Positions 47,609 through 60,700 of a stretch of 64,000 nucleotides of DNA are shown here, in pieces. Source of the DNA: Pseudisothecium myosuroides (lineage: Eukaryota; Streptophyta; Bryopsida; Hypnales; Lembophyllaceae); contig OX637287.1 in assembly GCA_951799445.1 (NCBI GenBank), forward strand, positions 33,250,224-33,314,223. The letters are read 5' to 3'. A model generated the notes under the pieces. That model was given only the letters and a program-made list of their open reading frames with translations. It was not told the DNA's origin and searched no databases. Within the stretch, counting starts at the first letter, position 1. Each line of letters opens with the position of its first letter. A program made the translations under genes and the position numbers.

Positions 47609-50600
47609 CTACCTCTCAAACAGCATAACCATCTCACAATGTTTTGTGTGTGGGAAAAGGTCCACTGCGCACGCTTTTACAGGATGAAAAGGCTCAGATG
47701 GAGGCAGCGTCTTCACTCTGCGTCGTGCGTGTCCTAAGTTAGACCCTCTGAACCCTCCTCTGCTCTTCTGCTTCTCAACAGGACCTTCCTTGATAGGCAT
47801 ACACAACTCCACAGCATTGGCGAGCAGGCTATCAGGGTTACAGGAAATATACCTGCACAAAACAAGACAGAGAGGGTTCAGAACTTAAAGAAAATTGCAG
47901 CAACAGCTAAGGATGCTGGATGCAACGTAACTAGATACACTAGGCCCAAAAGAAATGAAAAATGAAGTACATAATAAAATCGACGCCTGCAGAACAACAC
48001 TTCCAATGAAGATATAGCAGCAGCCAAAAACAAGAACAATCACACGAAGAGTGATACCAATTATGGAAAGATCGGTTTCGAAAGTGCAATGATCTAACGA
48101 ACTGCCAATGCAAAAATCAAGAATGACCGGCATAATGAGCAAGATGAAGTACTTACACAAGACGCTTGAGCTTCTTGTGTAGCCTCAACGTTCTTAAGAC
48201 CTGCCACACAGCCAAAGCCCACTCGATTACAATGCAGTTAAGGACACGAATAAGAAGGAGAACATATCTTTGAGCATGAACATGTCCTCAGAATTAAGAA
48301 TCTAATGCTTAGACTCATTATTTTCTTTGCAACCGTCAACTAGACGTGGCCATTACAGTTCGTCATGTCATGTTTGGGAACAACAGGTTTCCACCATGAT
48401 TTGCAAATCAGACCTCAAATACTAGACAGATAATGTTTGGCTGATAATGTGAATTTTGACAAATGCTCAAACGCTTGGAATGCTATTACCAGAAAACTAT
48501 ACTTACCACATGATGAAGCCCAACACGGGGTGGATCAACTATAGCCACAATATTTTTGAATCCCCGTCTCTTTTCCTCTTGATGCTTCTCAGCAATATCA
48601 ACAGCAGTAGTTACTTGTCCCTGACTACCCTCTCCATCTTTCCCAACTTCAGGTTCAGAATTCTTGTCGCTATCATCTAAGACGTCTATTGCATACTCCT
48701 TTAACAGGTTGCTGATCACGTCTTCTGCCTGTTCATTTTGACAAACCATAATCGCTCTTAGAATGGTTGTTTACGCTCAATTGTACTGTACACAATCGGT
48801 AAAGCTACTATTACAAATCCTCAACCAGCATTCTAAAACGAAACCGCCTACAACAAAACACAGCAATTGTGCATCTACGTACCTTACCACAGATGAACCG
48901 GCAATTTTTTATCCCGTTCAAATCTGCATTAAGTTGAGCATCGGCAATTGCTGAAGCGTTCATCTCAATTCCAACTACCTGAAAAGTTCCCCAAATAAAT
49001 AAATTATTGATGCCAAGGATGCATCTAAAGGAAAATTGAACCATTTGTACACTGCTTTTGACCAGCAAAATTTCATATTTAACTTCATAAGAGGAAAGGA
49101 CTTGCGGCATACCATTCCAACTCGTTTGGCGAGTGTCAACCCAATAGCACCTGTCCCACAGCACACATCAAATAGCAAGGTGTCCGGACCAAGTCCAGCC
49201 CAATCGCCAGCGAGAGAATAAAGCTTCTCAGCACCAGCTGAATTTACCTGCCATACAAAATCGTAGAAACGTTCCTTTCCTTAATCCAGATTTTCATACA
49301 ACAAAAACTTCAGAAAAAACAAACCAGGTACATGGCATTGTATTCATTATAACTTGCAGAATATACAGGATACTTATTACAGATAAGGGATAACATTAAG
49401 GGAAAAAACATCTTAATAGATTACAATTTTGCCAATACCTAAGTAAATAGGTCCTCCATTTCAATACACTAGGTAATATGGTAACGAAGACAAACCTGGA
49501 AGAAAGCAGTTGGTGATATCCTGAATTTCGAAGTACCAATATAGTCGTGAATATGTGCTACAGGTTCATCGACAGAATTTCCTGCATTGTGGGAGTCCTC
49601 CAAACCAGGCAATGGTAAAGCATGTAAAGGGCAATCCGCAGGTGCTGAATTTGATACTCCGACGTGGTCCTGATAGATCAACAACAGGAGGTTCATAATA
49701 GGTCAAGCCATAGAGTTCATCCTTGACGAGAGCGTCCGACACTAGTAGAAGGAATTTAAGTGTGAGCACACACCTGGACAAGAAGAGCAGTCAAGGGTAA
49801 TCGAGGACTAGCCGAAGTTGCAGCCTCAACAAGCACTTTTGCCATTTGTTTGTACTCTTCTGACGCTCGATCTTCTGGAACGCCTGTTGGACACACCTGC
49901 GAAAAAAGAAGATAAGCGGAAGTGCCACTGTCCACTGATGCTAAGATAATCGTCGTCCACCAAATTCATAAACGTAAGCGGCGGTAATACGATTCTAAAA
50001 ACGAAGGATTATCACAATCCAAAGAACAGTCGTAAATTGTGAGCAATAATAACTGAAAAGGTAGCCTTAAGCTTATTCGTTTAAAAATATCTTGCACACG
50101 ATTCAACTTCTTCCCTACTTTAAGCATTCAGAAAGATCTCTCAAAGTAACCGTACGATTCGTGCCAAAAAAAAGTTGTCTTACCTGTACTACTAGCATGA
50201 CTTCTGCGATCTCCTTGCCTATTTCATCAACAGATCCAGGTTCTCTGCCTTCTCGAATCTGCACACAGCACCAGCGCAATGTGAGTGACTGATAGCCTCA
50301 TTTGCCTAATGACAAGAAGAACTGTACTCTCTTTAAAACATGGCAGCCAGAAAACCTATACGATCTACAGTCCATCACCAGACTACGTAATAAAGCAGCT
50401 CTTGGGGATGACAACAAGCAGCAACAACCAAAAAATTGCAGCTCTAGTCCTTCATACAATTTCTCCACTTTTATAATTCTCGTGTAAAAATCTTGTAGAC
50501 AAGAGCCTTGCATATGTGCACCAGACATCTTCTTTAAGTAATTGTTAACAAACCACTAGAACTGACATCGACATGCAGAAGTAGCTTACAGCGAGCATAC

Positions 50601-53600
50601 GCCAGAAACCAGTATTATCTGTTTTATTCCAGACAGGAAGCTTTGATGCTCGTATGAAAGTCTGAAATGCTGCTACAAAGCTTAGTGCAACTTTCGATAC
50701 ATTGCGGCAATCTCCTGGTTCAGCAATTGCATTGATACCCTCTCTGTTTGATCCACATACGGTACTCAGTTTTAGAACCGCGCTTGACAACTCTAAATAA
50801 AAGTCAGAATTGTAAATGAAATGACGAGAAGAAAAAATGACATCTGAGGTCCAGATATTTAATTTAGGGAGCACATTTAGTAAACGATGCCCAAAATAGC
50901 TCTGAAGACATTCAATACCCGGTATTTAATAGTGGGCATGAACTGGTGAAGCAAAATCCGACCTGAACGAACCAAGCTGAAATCCAACGACACGCTGCTT
51001 TCCATCCGGCCCCAACCCAATGGCAAATTCACATTTATTGCGATAACCATCCACAACAGGAGATGGCAATATCCCTTCAAACTCGCAAGGTAGGCCTTCT
51101 GCATGGCCGACAACACCTTCCATATATCAGGAAACGCTTCCAAATAAACAGGAACGGGAAAGAAAGAAGAGAACCAGAACTGAGCACGTACCTCGGTCCT
51201 TCGCAGCTGCCAACCAGTCTGGTAAAAGCATCCCAGACGGACATCCTTTCCTGATGTTTCGGGCCTGTAAAAAAGAATTTATATCATAACAGCCTAGAGA
51301 TAGTCTCCTCAAAATCATCTGAAATGCAAGATGCAGCCCACTGAGAAATACTCCCTCCATCTCATAATACTAGTCCTTTTTTTGTAATGAAAGTATTAAG
51401 GATTTGGCAACATTATTTTAATGCATATTACGATCAAATGATTCTATAGTGAATGTGCAATGTGTCCTCTCAAGTGCAACACAAGTGAATGTGGCTATTA
51501 ATTACAATCAAGGAAAGATCAGAATTAGGAGGTTGCAATAGATACAAAGTGCCACACATAAATAAGGATAGACTTTATAGAGAAGGAAGACTTCCTATGC
51601 AACTACCTTGCCCTCTCAATGTGTTTAGATTTGCACAAGAACGGCTTGGAATTCAATAAATTCAATGAAAACTTCAATGTCTTTTGTTTTTTGTTTTTTT
51701 GACCCAATCAACTTCAAATTGCTATAAAAATTTCAATTTTTAGAACGTAGAATTTGTTTGATTTGTAAAGTGAATAATAAATTAGACTTCTTGTGCTTCA
51801 TTGTTCTTCAACCTAAAAAACAAAAGAAATCATCTTCAACCCTAAAATCACCCTAAAATCAGGTTTGAAGTAAAGGGGATAAGTAATTTGGGAAAAAATA
51901 AAAAAACAAAAAAGGGAGTAGTATTATGGGAAGGAGGGAGTACACAGGAACACTCGGCTTAAGTATGCCCAGAATAAGACATCGAAGTCTAAAACTGAGA
52001 GAGCAGAGATGTACACAGAGATTCAAATTTTCATGAAGCCGAATCAGATGCAAGATCTGTGCGAAATTCTTTTGGGACACTGCATGAAGACTTACAAGGC
52101 GCTTGAGAACTTGAACTATCTCTTCTTTCTTTTTTCCCAACTGTTCTTCGTACGGCAAGTGCGCAAGAGGAGTCACCACCTGGGTCACATTCCTGTAAGG
52201 TTCCAAGGATTTTTTCTCACTTTCATCCCCTGAGACATCCTCTGCCATTGCATGGTCTTCCCCATCATTATCCTCTTCTTTATCACCAGCAAGAGCCGCC
52301 TCCGTCACTCCGACAGCCTTTTGCTCCCATGCACGAGGTAATACATCAGCAAGTTTCAACCTCTTGTTACTCACGGACATTCCGTCCAGGATCTGCTCAG
52401 ACCAGAAGAAAACAAGAGGACATAAAAGTTGTCAAAACATTACCTTCGTTCTATCATCGTCAGCAGAACAAGGGTAATTATGTGTAAATTGCAACGTACA
52501 CCATTTAGTCAATATAGTGTTGCTTACACTACTTTAAAACAAAACAATGCCACTAGCTGGCCATCTAGTATCCACATGTTTAGAAGCTGATCACTTGATG
52601 ACAACGCTTTCAACAATCCTATTGCAAAGTTACACCTCGATCCTCCACACTTATAGGAACACTCAATAGAATGAAGAATTAAGTAATTGCTGAGGCCAAT
52701 TGTTAGTAAACTTAACCATAATGCAAAATAATTACATCATACCCGTTCCACTATCATGTCCAAGGAGGCTTGAAGCTACATTTGCAACTCTGAAGGTGGT
52801 CAAAAGCGCAATACAAAATTAGAAAAATATACGTTACTGTAGCCTACCGTAATTACTGTGGTCCACAGTAATTGCTGTATTTAGTGTAGTGAAGCAAAAG
52901 AACGCATCGAAGGAAGCCGTTTAGAACTGAAGAAGCTGAAATCTGCAACGAAGAGACATACCTCAGCAGACTTTGTCAGTTCCTCTTGAGAACGAAATCC
53001 CAGAAAGCACACCTTCATGGACTTCCTCTTCTGTGCACTCGTGTATGAAACACCCTGCGCGCACAATACAGAAAAAGTTTAGCTCGTTGATGACACTTCC
53101 CAGAGCATGCAGAAAAGTACACCTTTCTTACGGGACGTAAGGTAGATGACACTAAATCTGTTAGCGACCTCATCAAGTCTCCTATACTGACCCTTCTTTC
53201 GAATAGCAACTCATCTATTCAAAAACTAGGTTGGTCTTCAATTAGCAAGTTGGGTGTAATCATGACTTGTCTAAATCTCTAAGGCCACTGCTCTTTGCAC
53301 AGTAACGGGTTTGCATGGTAACGGGTTTGTCTACCCTCACAACCTTCCCCTTTCAAATTGCATGTAAAAACCCATAGAGTCATAAAAAATCAATCTCAAG
53401 GGCTTCTGCTCTTGTAGTGTCCAACGTGATCTCCCCACAACTCAATACTGATCTGCTAATGAAAACACAATCCTAAAACTTGGTTACCATACTCTAAGTA
53501 ACGCAAATAGTATCCTCTACTTGGTGCCCGCACTAGCTACCAGATCAACACCACAACATTCACAATCAACCATAACATTCACAATACTCTACTGAAAACA

Positions 53601-54472
53601 CAAGTATTTAGCATTCAAATTACGAAGCTTGATTCCGTAGACACAGCACCAAAATTCTGCAGAATTTCGAGACCCACATTTTCGTCAAGGAACGACTTCA
53701 ACTTCCGCTACCTCCATTTCATCGGCACATTCACCAGACATTCTCTACTGAAACCACATGTCATGAAGCTTGAATCCTTATAGACACGGCACAAATTCTT
53801 CCAAAATTGACTCACATTTTCGTCCAAGAACGACTTCAACTTCTGCTGACTCCAATTCATGGGCACATTCACCAGACACTTCCGATACCGGCTCTCCTCC
53901 CCTGCGTCTTCCCCGCTCCCCTTCTCCCCCTTCTCCCCGCCCCCGCTCTTCTTACACCTCTCCGACGTCGGATCCCACGTCCCATCCGGCCTCTGCTGCA
54001 GCTCACTCTCCCCATGCGCGAATTTACAGCTCTCCCCGTGATTGCACCCTTTCTTCCGAAAATAAGAACACAAGCTCGTCTTGGCAATCGCCGGATTCAC
54101 GGGCCTTTTCGAAAACCCCTCTTCTTCGCTGCTGTCCTTCCCCGTGAGGTCTTTCGGTCGAGGCACATCGTGACTCCCATGGTGGAACGTCGCCTCGTCT
54201 GCTAATTTTCCCTCGGCGGACTCCGATGCGAGAACCTCCGTCCACTGTTCCTCCGGAATGACGCTGCCCTTCTTCCACTCTTCGGTTTCTGCGGCGGTGG
54301 CGACCGCGTCCTCGGGGGTGAGAGAGGCCGGCATCTCCACGATGGCGCCGTCCCTGGCCAGGGGCGGCCCGTCCTTCGGCATCAGCAACGGGACTTCGGA
54401 GGGCTCCGCCTGTTGCGAGATCAGGTTGGGACGGGCGGGCGTCAAGGCGCAGAAAGTTTCGATGCCGTGCAT
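47609..54472 (-). CDS. TRM2A: tRNA (uracil-5-)-methyltransferase, TRM2/TRMT2A type, with CCCH finger and RRM; 14 exons
   Basis: Exons (minus): 54472-53816, 53054-52962, 52392-52096, 51264-51192, 51098-50963, 50743-50590, 50258-50184, 49896-49774, 49669-49496, 49247-49113, 48978-48883, 48728-48507, 48200-48157, 47852-47609. All phases agree, giving 840 residues. The enzyme methylates U54 of tRNA (T-loop) using SAM. Seen: a CCCH zinc finger C135-x7-C143-x5-C149-x3-H153; an RRM-like region about 197-265 (CLVNVP..., KVCFLGF); the SAM site FDVCCGTGAIG (620-630); DPPR (736-739); the catalytic SCNP with Cys764; and a C-terminal KHCEMVMLFE carrying the proton-abstracting Glu. The layout and length match Arabidopsis zinc finger CCCH protein 24. 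An in-frame upstream ATG at 54568 would add 32 residues; 54472 is chosen as more plausible, but this is not decisive. Acidic inserts in exons 3 and 12 are lineage-variable. Intron 1 contains a degenerate copy of the exon-1 end. Confidence 0.92.
53640..53760 (-). pseudogene. Degenerate duplicate of the TRM2-like exon 1 end and its donor site
   Basis: Inside intron 1 of the TRM2-like gene, about 130 bases downstream of the real exon end, the sequence repeats. CTGGTGAATGTGCC, then TTGAAGTCGTTC, GACGAAAATGTG and a following stretch matching intron sequence (GTGTCTA...GGAATCAAGCTTC) recur in the same orientation. The copy has an in-frame TAG (GGAGGTAGC where the gene has GGAGTCAGC) and a weaker donor (GTGGGT against GTGAGT). 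It is a tandem duplication of the exon/intron junction and cannot code. Splicing to it would truncate the protein. Confidence 0.75.
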
Positions 54473-54778
54473 GGCAGAATGGGTTTGCGGGAGCAGAGAG
54501 GGGCGATGGCGAATTGGAGGAATTGTTAGCCCATGGGAGGCGGGGAGATGGCGAATTGGGACATGCAATTCGGCGATGGTGCGAGGAGACGAAGGGAAGC
54601 CCTAACTTAACCCCCGGAGAGATCAGCGAGACGATAGCCAGATGCTGGAAGCACTGAAGACGATGAAATAGTCATCCGTTGTTCTGTTCATCCGGAGGAG
54701 CACATTCATCGAAAGGGGAACTGAATCGTGAGTTCAGGTATTGATCGCCGGCAGGACTTCTTTTTCTTAGGGAAGGTA

Positions 54779-55048
54779 AGGTAGGTATCCCAAAACCGCC
54801 ACTAATTGCTACTGTGCCTAATTACTACTATTAGACTGTTCAAATTCTTACATATTTGTATTGGCAAGGGAAAGGAGGTTCCAACGCAACAAAGAACGTG
54901 ACATTTGGATACTGTATGCAAAAGTTACGAAGGAACGAAGTTTGGTTCTAAAAGCGTTTCTTTCACAGAGGTACATAACTGATTTTGGAGATGTACACAC
55001 ACTGAAGATGGCGCTTTAAGGTCAGTGGCGCATTTGGGATGCCTACCT
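54779..55048. mobile_element. TA-flanked MITE, intact copy (270 bp)
   Basis: AGGTAGGTATCCCAAAACCG at the left, GGGATGCCTACCT at the right, TA outside both. It is the empty-site relative of 8984-10057: CACAGAGGTACATAACTG here corresponds to CACA-TA[insert]TA-GGTACATATTG there. Confidence 0.7.
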
Positions 55049-55051
55049 TAA

Positions 55052-55415
55052 GAGCATCTCCTGCAGCCCTCCAGATATCCCCTCCCCACTAGAATTTGGA
55101 TGAAAAACAATTAATTCTAGCGTTTGTCAGGCTCGGCCTTCTCTTAATTTCCCTCTAAAGAAGCCATTTCTAGCAGGGCCACAAACCCCTCTTCCGCTAC
55201 AAATTGTCTTGGGATTAGCAAGTCGTCATAATAAATGTAAATTGTGTGCCTTGTGATTGGTTGGGAGTATATTTTGGGGAGTTGTGTAACTTGTGATTGG
55301 TTGGAAGTATGTTTTATGGAGTTGCATTGTTGGGGATACAAGTGGCCATCTCCTCTTCATTAGATAGATTTTGAATCAAAGAGCGGAGAAAGCTGGAGGG
55401 CTCCAGGAAATGCTC
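55052..55415 (-). mobile_element. Tourist-like MITE (364 bp), copy 2
   Basis: GAGCATCTCCTGCAGCCCTC at the left, GGGCTCCAGGAAATGCTC at the right, TAA on both sides. It abuts the TA-flanked MITE ending at 55048. The interior is the reverse complement of copy 1, so similar that the same spurious ORF reads in both. Confidence 0.8.
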
Positions 55416-57098
55416 TAAGGGAGGCAACCCATTTATGACCACTTAAGCAGTTACACATATTTGTAAGGCGGGTTTCTTCACTGGGAAAATTTTCCCATGT
55501 GCAAAAATAGACTGCGGAAGGTTTTCATAATTTTCCAGATGTTTATTTCTCAAAACATAATTACTATGAATTTTTGAGGTGAAGATTATATTCGACCCAT
55601 ACTTGTGATATAGACCTTCCTATTTCTGACCATGGGCTAGTTGCAAAATCCATTAAGGGTTGGTTGCAATATTGAGAGTCTTACAATCAATCATAATGTG
55701 TTACAACTGCGTTAGGAACCGTGCCATAATTGATTGCTATTTGTCTCTTCTTGCATGGAAAGAGGGTAGCCTACATTGCGAGAATGTGTGTGTGATCAGG
55801 AATGGGTTATTTCTTATATAGATGAATAAAATGTGTTAATATAGAGGAGCAAATAAGTTGTATATCAATAGTTGTATTGCCTTTAGGGTTTGTCTTTTCA
55901 AAGCACCACTATTGTAGTGCGCCTTTTTATCCCTAAAATGTAAGGAAAAGTGTATAGCAGTCACAAGGGTGACTGCTGCACGCATACGTATGACTCCCCC
56001 GCACGTGTATGACATTGGATTTTAAAACTTCATTTTCAATTGCCTCCTTCATATGACAATTGCATGTTAATTCCACATTATGACACATCTCTAACATGAC
56101 CGCTACGATGGGAGTAAAGGTAGTCATTTTGATTTAGTGTACACGATAGTATACACAATTGGAATAGGAGAGACTAGTTTCAATTTTTGATACACCTATT
56201 AAAAAAACTTTGAGATTCTTCTATTTCTTCATACAACGTCCTAATAATACCTACTAATGTGCATTGGAATCTTCTTTCACTTGCCAATAAGATCCAATAT
56301 AGATAAATTATGTCTTGTAATGGTGAATATGCTCAATTGCTATTAGTATTGATTATGAGTACACTTACCTTATTAGCTTTGTGGCAATTGGCCACACTAG
56401 GGACACATAACCCCTTCATTATCCTTTTTTCATGTGGACTCAGGAAAAACATTAAAACTTGTTATTTACCATTGATGATAAATCCTAGATATTTGCAATT
56501 AGAAGTTCCAATTGTTCTGAGAAAGTTCAAAAAATATAACAATAACCACTACAAAACAAGAAGCAAACTTTTTACACTTATCCCTATTTAGGACAATGAA
56601 GGCATTAGTTCTCCTTGCCCGTGATACCATGGATATGCAAGTAAAAATGATGGGATTTTGCACACTAGCAATTGCTTATGAAACAAAATACAAATGGATA
56701 CGTAAATTATGGAGGCACAATGAATTAAATATAAATATTCATAAGTTTGTAAGTTGAAACTTTGGTGAATCCAAAATCCACTCTTATTTTTGACTCAAGT
56801 CTACTAGTACCCTAGATAGGAGCATGGGAAGGAGGAGTTGGATGAGAACGTAGATAATGTGTTTAATAAACCTCCCAGAGACGTTCCTGTGAAATTCAAT
56901 GCATAATTTTGATGCAAATTTTGTGAGTCAGAGTTTGTGAGAGCTTGAGTTGGTAGGATCTTTTGAAAGTGCACATGCAAAGAGAGACAGAGAGAGCAAT
57001 TACAAAAGTAGTTACCTACAAGAAATTGTTGTTGAAGTCTTTGCATTAGAGGTAGTCACACTTTCTTTACGAAGTAGATTTCGGAGAAGAATGAGAAG
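55416..57098. other. Intergenic, nothing identified
   Basis: Between the Tourist-like MITE and the Cys-rich ORF. Short ORFs at 56310 (+) and 56804 (-) lack support. Confidence 0.45.
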
Positions 57099-57443
57099 TT
57101 GGTGAGAGAAAACAGGGGTCAATGGGGAGTAGTTCCGGGTGATGAAGGTGTGACGCCCCCCTTGTGTCGTGTAAAGGACTTCTACGAAGAATGGATTCAC
57201 CTGCAACTAAAAACACACAAGCCAACTTGCAGAATTGCAGGTGTTGCTTGTTGCTCAAAGTGCGGGGGCAAGCAATGCGGTGAAACTACGGAGTGCACGG
57301 AGCTCAAGAGAATATGGAGAAATCTTCTTCCTGCCCATTATTCACCTCCAGAAGAGAATAATGGACGTGTAGTAGATTTCACAAAACAAGAATATTCTGC
57401 CATGAAGAAGCCAATGGAGAGCTGCCTCGTGCCCATTCTATGA
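57099..57443 (+). CDS. Unidentified Cys-rich ORF, possible gene or exon
   Basis: An uninterrupted frame of 114 codons in AT-rich DNA, with a clearly higher GC level than its surroundings. The product is hydrophilic and contains a cysteine cluster, CRIAGVACCSKCGGKQC, followed by ETTECTELKRIWRNLLP. The spacing (C-x6-CC-x2-C-x3-C-x5-C) does not match a zinc finger or defensin I know. No signal peptide or membrane segment follows the ATG. An AG at 57109-57110 could make most of it an internal exon. It lies 300 bases from the 3' end of the minus-strand plastid-protein gene, convergent with it. I do not recognise it, and chance openness is possible. Confidence 0.35.
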   Translation: MVRENRGQWGVVPGDEGVTPPLCRVKDFYEEWIHLQLKTHKPTCRIAGVACCSKCGGKQCGETTECTELKRIWRNLLPAHYSPPEENNGRVVDFTKQEYSAMKKPMESCLVPIL

Positions 57444-57743
57444 GGAATGGGTGTGCAGTGAAGAAGGTGTGAATACCCCTATTATTTGAATGCCCACATT
57501 CTCACTAACTAAAGGCCTCTGCCAAAAATATGTTGGGAATTTAACAATGTTCCTGCGAAGTTTTTAATCTTCTACTTGCAAGAAGAACAATAACTCTGGC
57601 TCTAAGGCCATTGTGAATAAAGAGTCTGTTGGGGTAGTTCTACCAACTAAGCCACAGGCCATCCACCAAATTCACAGCAGGGAACAAATTCCTCTCTTTT
57701 CTTTGCTGGGCAATGGATCACTGAGCTTTAGGTCACTGAGCAC

Positions 57744-60700
57744 CTAAAGGGCAATGTACTTCACAACAGCGAGACGAATCTCCTCCATGAACACGGCAGC
57801 TTGCTCCTACACTCATAAACAAAAGCTCTGACTTGAAGTTCAAACATATACAAAAAACTCACCATGTTTAACAAATACAGCCTTGCAAGTAGAATTGATG
57901 GAATGAATCGAATTTTGATTGTGTGAAAAATAAAAGGAGCTGCAATTAGTGTCAAGAAAGCATTGTTAGTGGATATAAACTCAACCCTCTCTAATTGCAC
58001 ACTCCGCAAATTGCACGCTCATGAGAGAATCTCTCATGTTTTATAGAAATCTGATTGGGCATCTTCCGCAGTTCAAGTTGTGAACACATTTTCAAGTGGA
58101 TTTAGAAGTCCACTTGTACCCCAAAGCAGTGCAGAGAATTGAGTTTAAATAGTTCATGATCGCTCAAACAGACTATGGAATCAAATGACAGAGCAATTGT
58201 GAAAGAGACCATACCTCATTTGCTTTTATGGCCGCATTAATGTTCTCGTCTAGAAGGGCTAAGAGGGGCCGGTCAATGTCGTTATTAGCTGCCATATCCA
58301 GCAACTGCCAGGAAGTGTGAACCAAGCAATGCCCAAGGGCTGTGAGAAAACAGGAAACAGGACCAACTATTTTTCTTGTAACGCGGTTTATTCTCAAAAC
58401 TAGGAAGAACGATAGAAGCTGTGTTTTAATGGAAACTGACCTAAATTGTTAAACCCAAGCTAAAGATGGGGAGACATTATTTTAGAAGCACCTAGAGATG
58501 GGGAGGTAAAATTCATCAGCGCCTACTGAAAAAGGATTAGGATTAGTTAGTTTTCAGATAGATTTTAGTTAAGGAACAACGCTTATTTACCCTATTAGTG
58601 AGCAAAATTAATGTCACTACAAAATTATTTATAGCAGGAATTAGTACAATACAGTAACATTTCAACCTGCACTAATTAAAATAGTTTGACTACGGTAAAT
58701 TAGTGTCACCCGCCTTAATAAGATAAATCAGTGTACTATCTGATCAAGCTGCTCTGTTTTAGCACATTTTAATTTCTGCAGATATAAAAAATAAGTGGGA
58801 AACATTGGCTACTGTATCATAAACACCAGCCCAAACATTGGGTAAGAGCAAGATAAAGGCTCAGGAGTACGTCACACTGTTAAACTTACTGTTTTGCTCT
58901 TGTTCCTGGAGCAGAAAATGCGTAACACCCTCTCCTTAGCGTCCGGAAGATCGGCAGTCAACTTGTCATAGGCTTCTGCAACAACCATGCAACCATAAGG
59001 CATGAGTAAATTCAAAAAACCATTGCATCCTGTCCCTAGTTATGTTTCTTCTTGCATTGTGTAAAGATGTAGAGATATAAGCATTGCAAAGTACCAATGC
59101 CTTCTCGCAAAACCTTCTCCAGAACCTCTAGCTCTGCCATCATGTCTTCCACCTGAACCATCGCAAGAAGTCACCATCTGACTAATAAAAAATCAAGTTA
59201 TCTACTTCACTATTATGTACCAGATCAAGAATCCATGAAAATGAAAACGAAGGGCTTACAATATCGAAATTTTGTCATCAGGAAGTGCCCATCAAAGAGA
59301 ATAAGCATAGTGGCAAAGAGCTTGAGCAAATTTAGAACGGCGGGGTTTCCTAACTCGCAGCTCAAAGAAAATTCTGGCTGAGCCATATTAAACAAGGTGA
59401 TGTGCATACCGCTGTCTGGTTTTCAGCCAATCTTAGGCTGCCAAGTTCAGACTCCAGGAACGCAAAAAAATCTTTTGTCAACCTTGCATTTATCCATCAA
59501 CTTCGTCATTTGAAGTCACAAGTATTCAGGCACAAGCCGATCATCAACATAAAGTAACTGGAGAGTTTATAGCGTCTCGTTTCTGCAACAGACAGTCCGA
59601 AAGTGTTCTACAAGTGTGCTCATCGTATTGTTCATTTGACAAGATATGGCTTGGATTCAATCAAAATGGCTGAGAATGGTGTGATACTATTCTGGAGCTA
59701 TCGGAGTGATGTCACGGGCTTCCTTCTCCCAAATATATTCGTGAACTCAAGATGTAAGAGAATGCGTATCAAAGAAAGAAGATGTTGAAGATTGGATCAT
59801 CCTGGGTACCCTAGTTCTTCCTTGAATTAACTTAGCAGATGGCCTTCTTCCAAGTTGTTATGAGAATCTTTCAAAAATGCCATATGAATCTAAGCGAGAC
59901 AATACAAAAAAGGTACAGAAAAGATCCCTATTTCTGCAAGCAGGCCAGCTTCACTCGGTCACATTCACCTTGCAACATCTAAACATGCACAATACATACA
60001 AAAAGCTGGCTCCTCCTCACAGAGGTGCTTCTCTCAGACAGACCTGTGGAGAGCAGTGGTTTCCATGTACAGCCAAGGTTAGACATACCGAGGGCGACAC
60101 CGTGCAACCTCAAACTCCATCTCCTGTCCTTCGGTGGTCAAAAAAAATTCTAGCAAATCCCTGTGCGTATCGGGCACCACTCGTGCCTGCCATTGTTTCA
60201 ACAATGTGGAGAACACAGAGCGCCTTAGGATTATGCAAACATACACAGCATCGACAAGCTAGACAACACTTGGAGAGTGCACCTATTGTGCAACAAACAT
60301 TCATAACAACAAAGAAATCCTCCATTCTTAGTTTTACTTTGATCTAACAGAAATAAGTGCATATGATGACATATTAAACCATATCAATGCAAATGTTGGA
60401 AGTATACAACAAGGTATAGAAGGGTTAGAATTTGAGAACGAGTTCATGCAGCTTACAAAGTTGTTTAGAAACAAAGAGAAATTTGTCTGAGCAAAGGATC
60501 GAACTGAAATTTGGTACTGTGGCACACAAGTCTGATCTCTATGTTTACATTACCTCTCGAGCCTGCCAGCGAGCTTCCTTCTCCGCCTGCAACTGTCTCT
60601 CCTTTCCTTCATATTCCGCATCTTGTGCAATTTCGTCATCGTCACTGTTTCCAGTGATGTGAGGAGGTTCCCGTTCACCTTCATAACCCTGCACTCACAG

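Noticed and set aside
53770..54605. Plus-strand ORFs of 115-132 codons
   Set aside because: Antisense to the GC-rich first exon of the TRM2-like gene, which has a clear CCCH finger in the minus frame.
59877..60347. 156-codon plus-strand ORF
   Set aside because: It overlaps, on the opposite strand, an intron and the 35-base exon 3 of the plastid-protein gene. No domain, splice context or coding pattern of its own.
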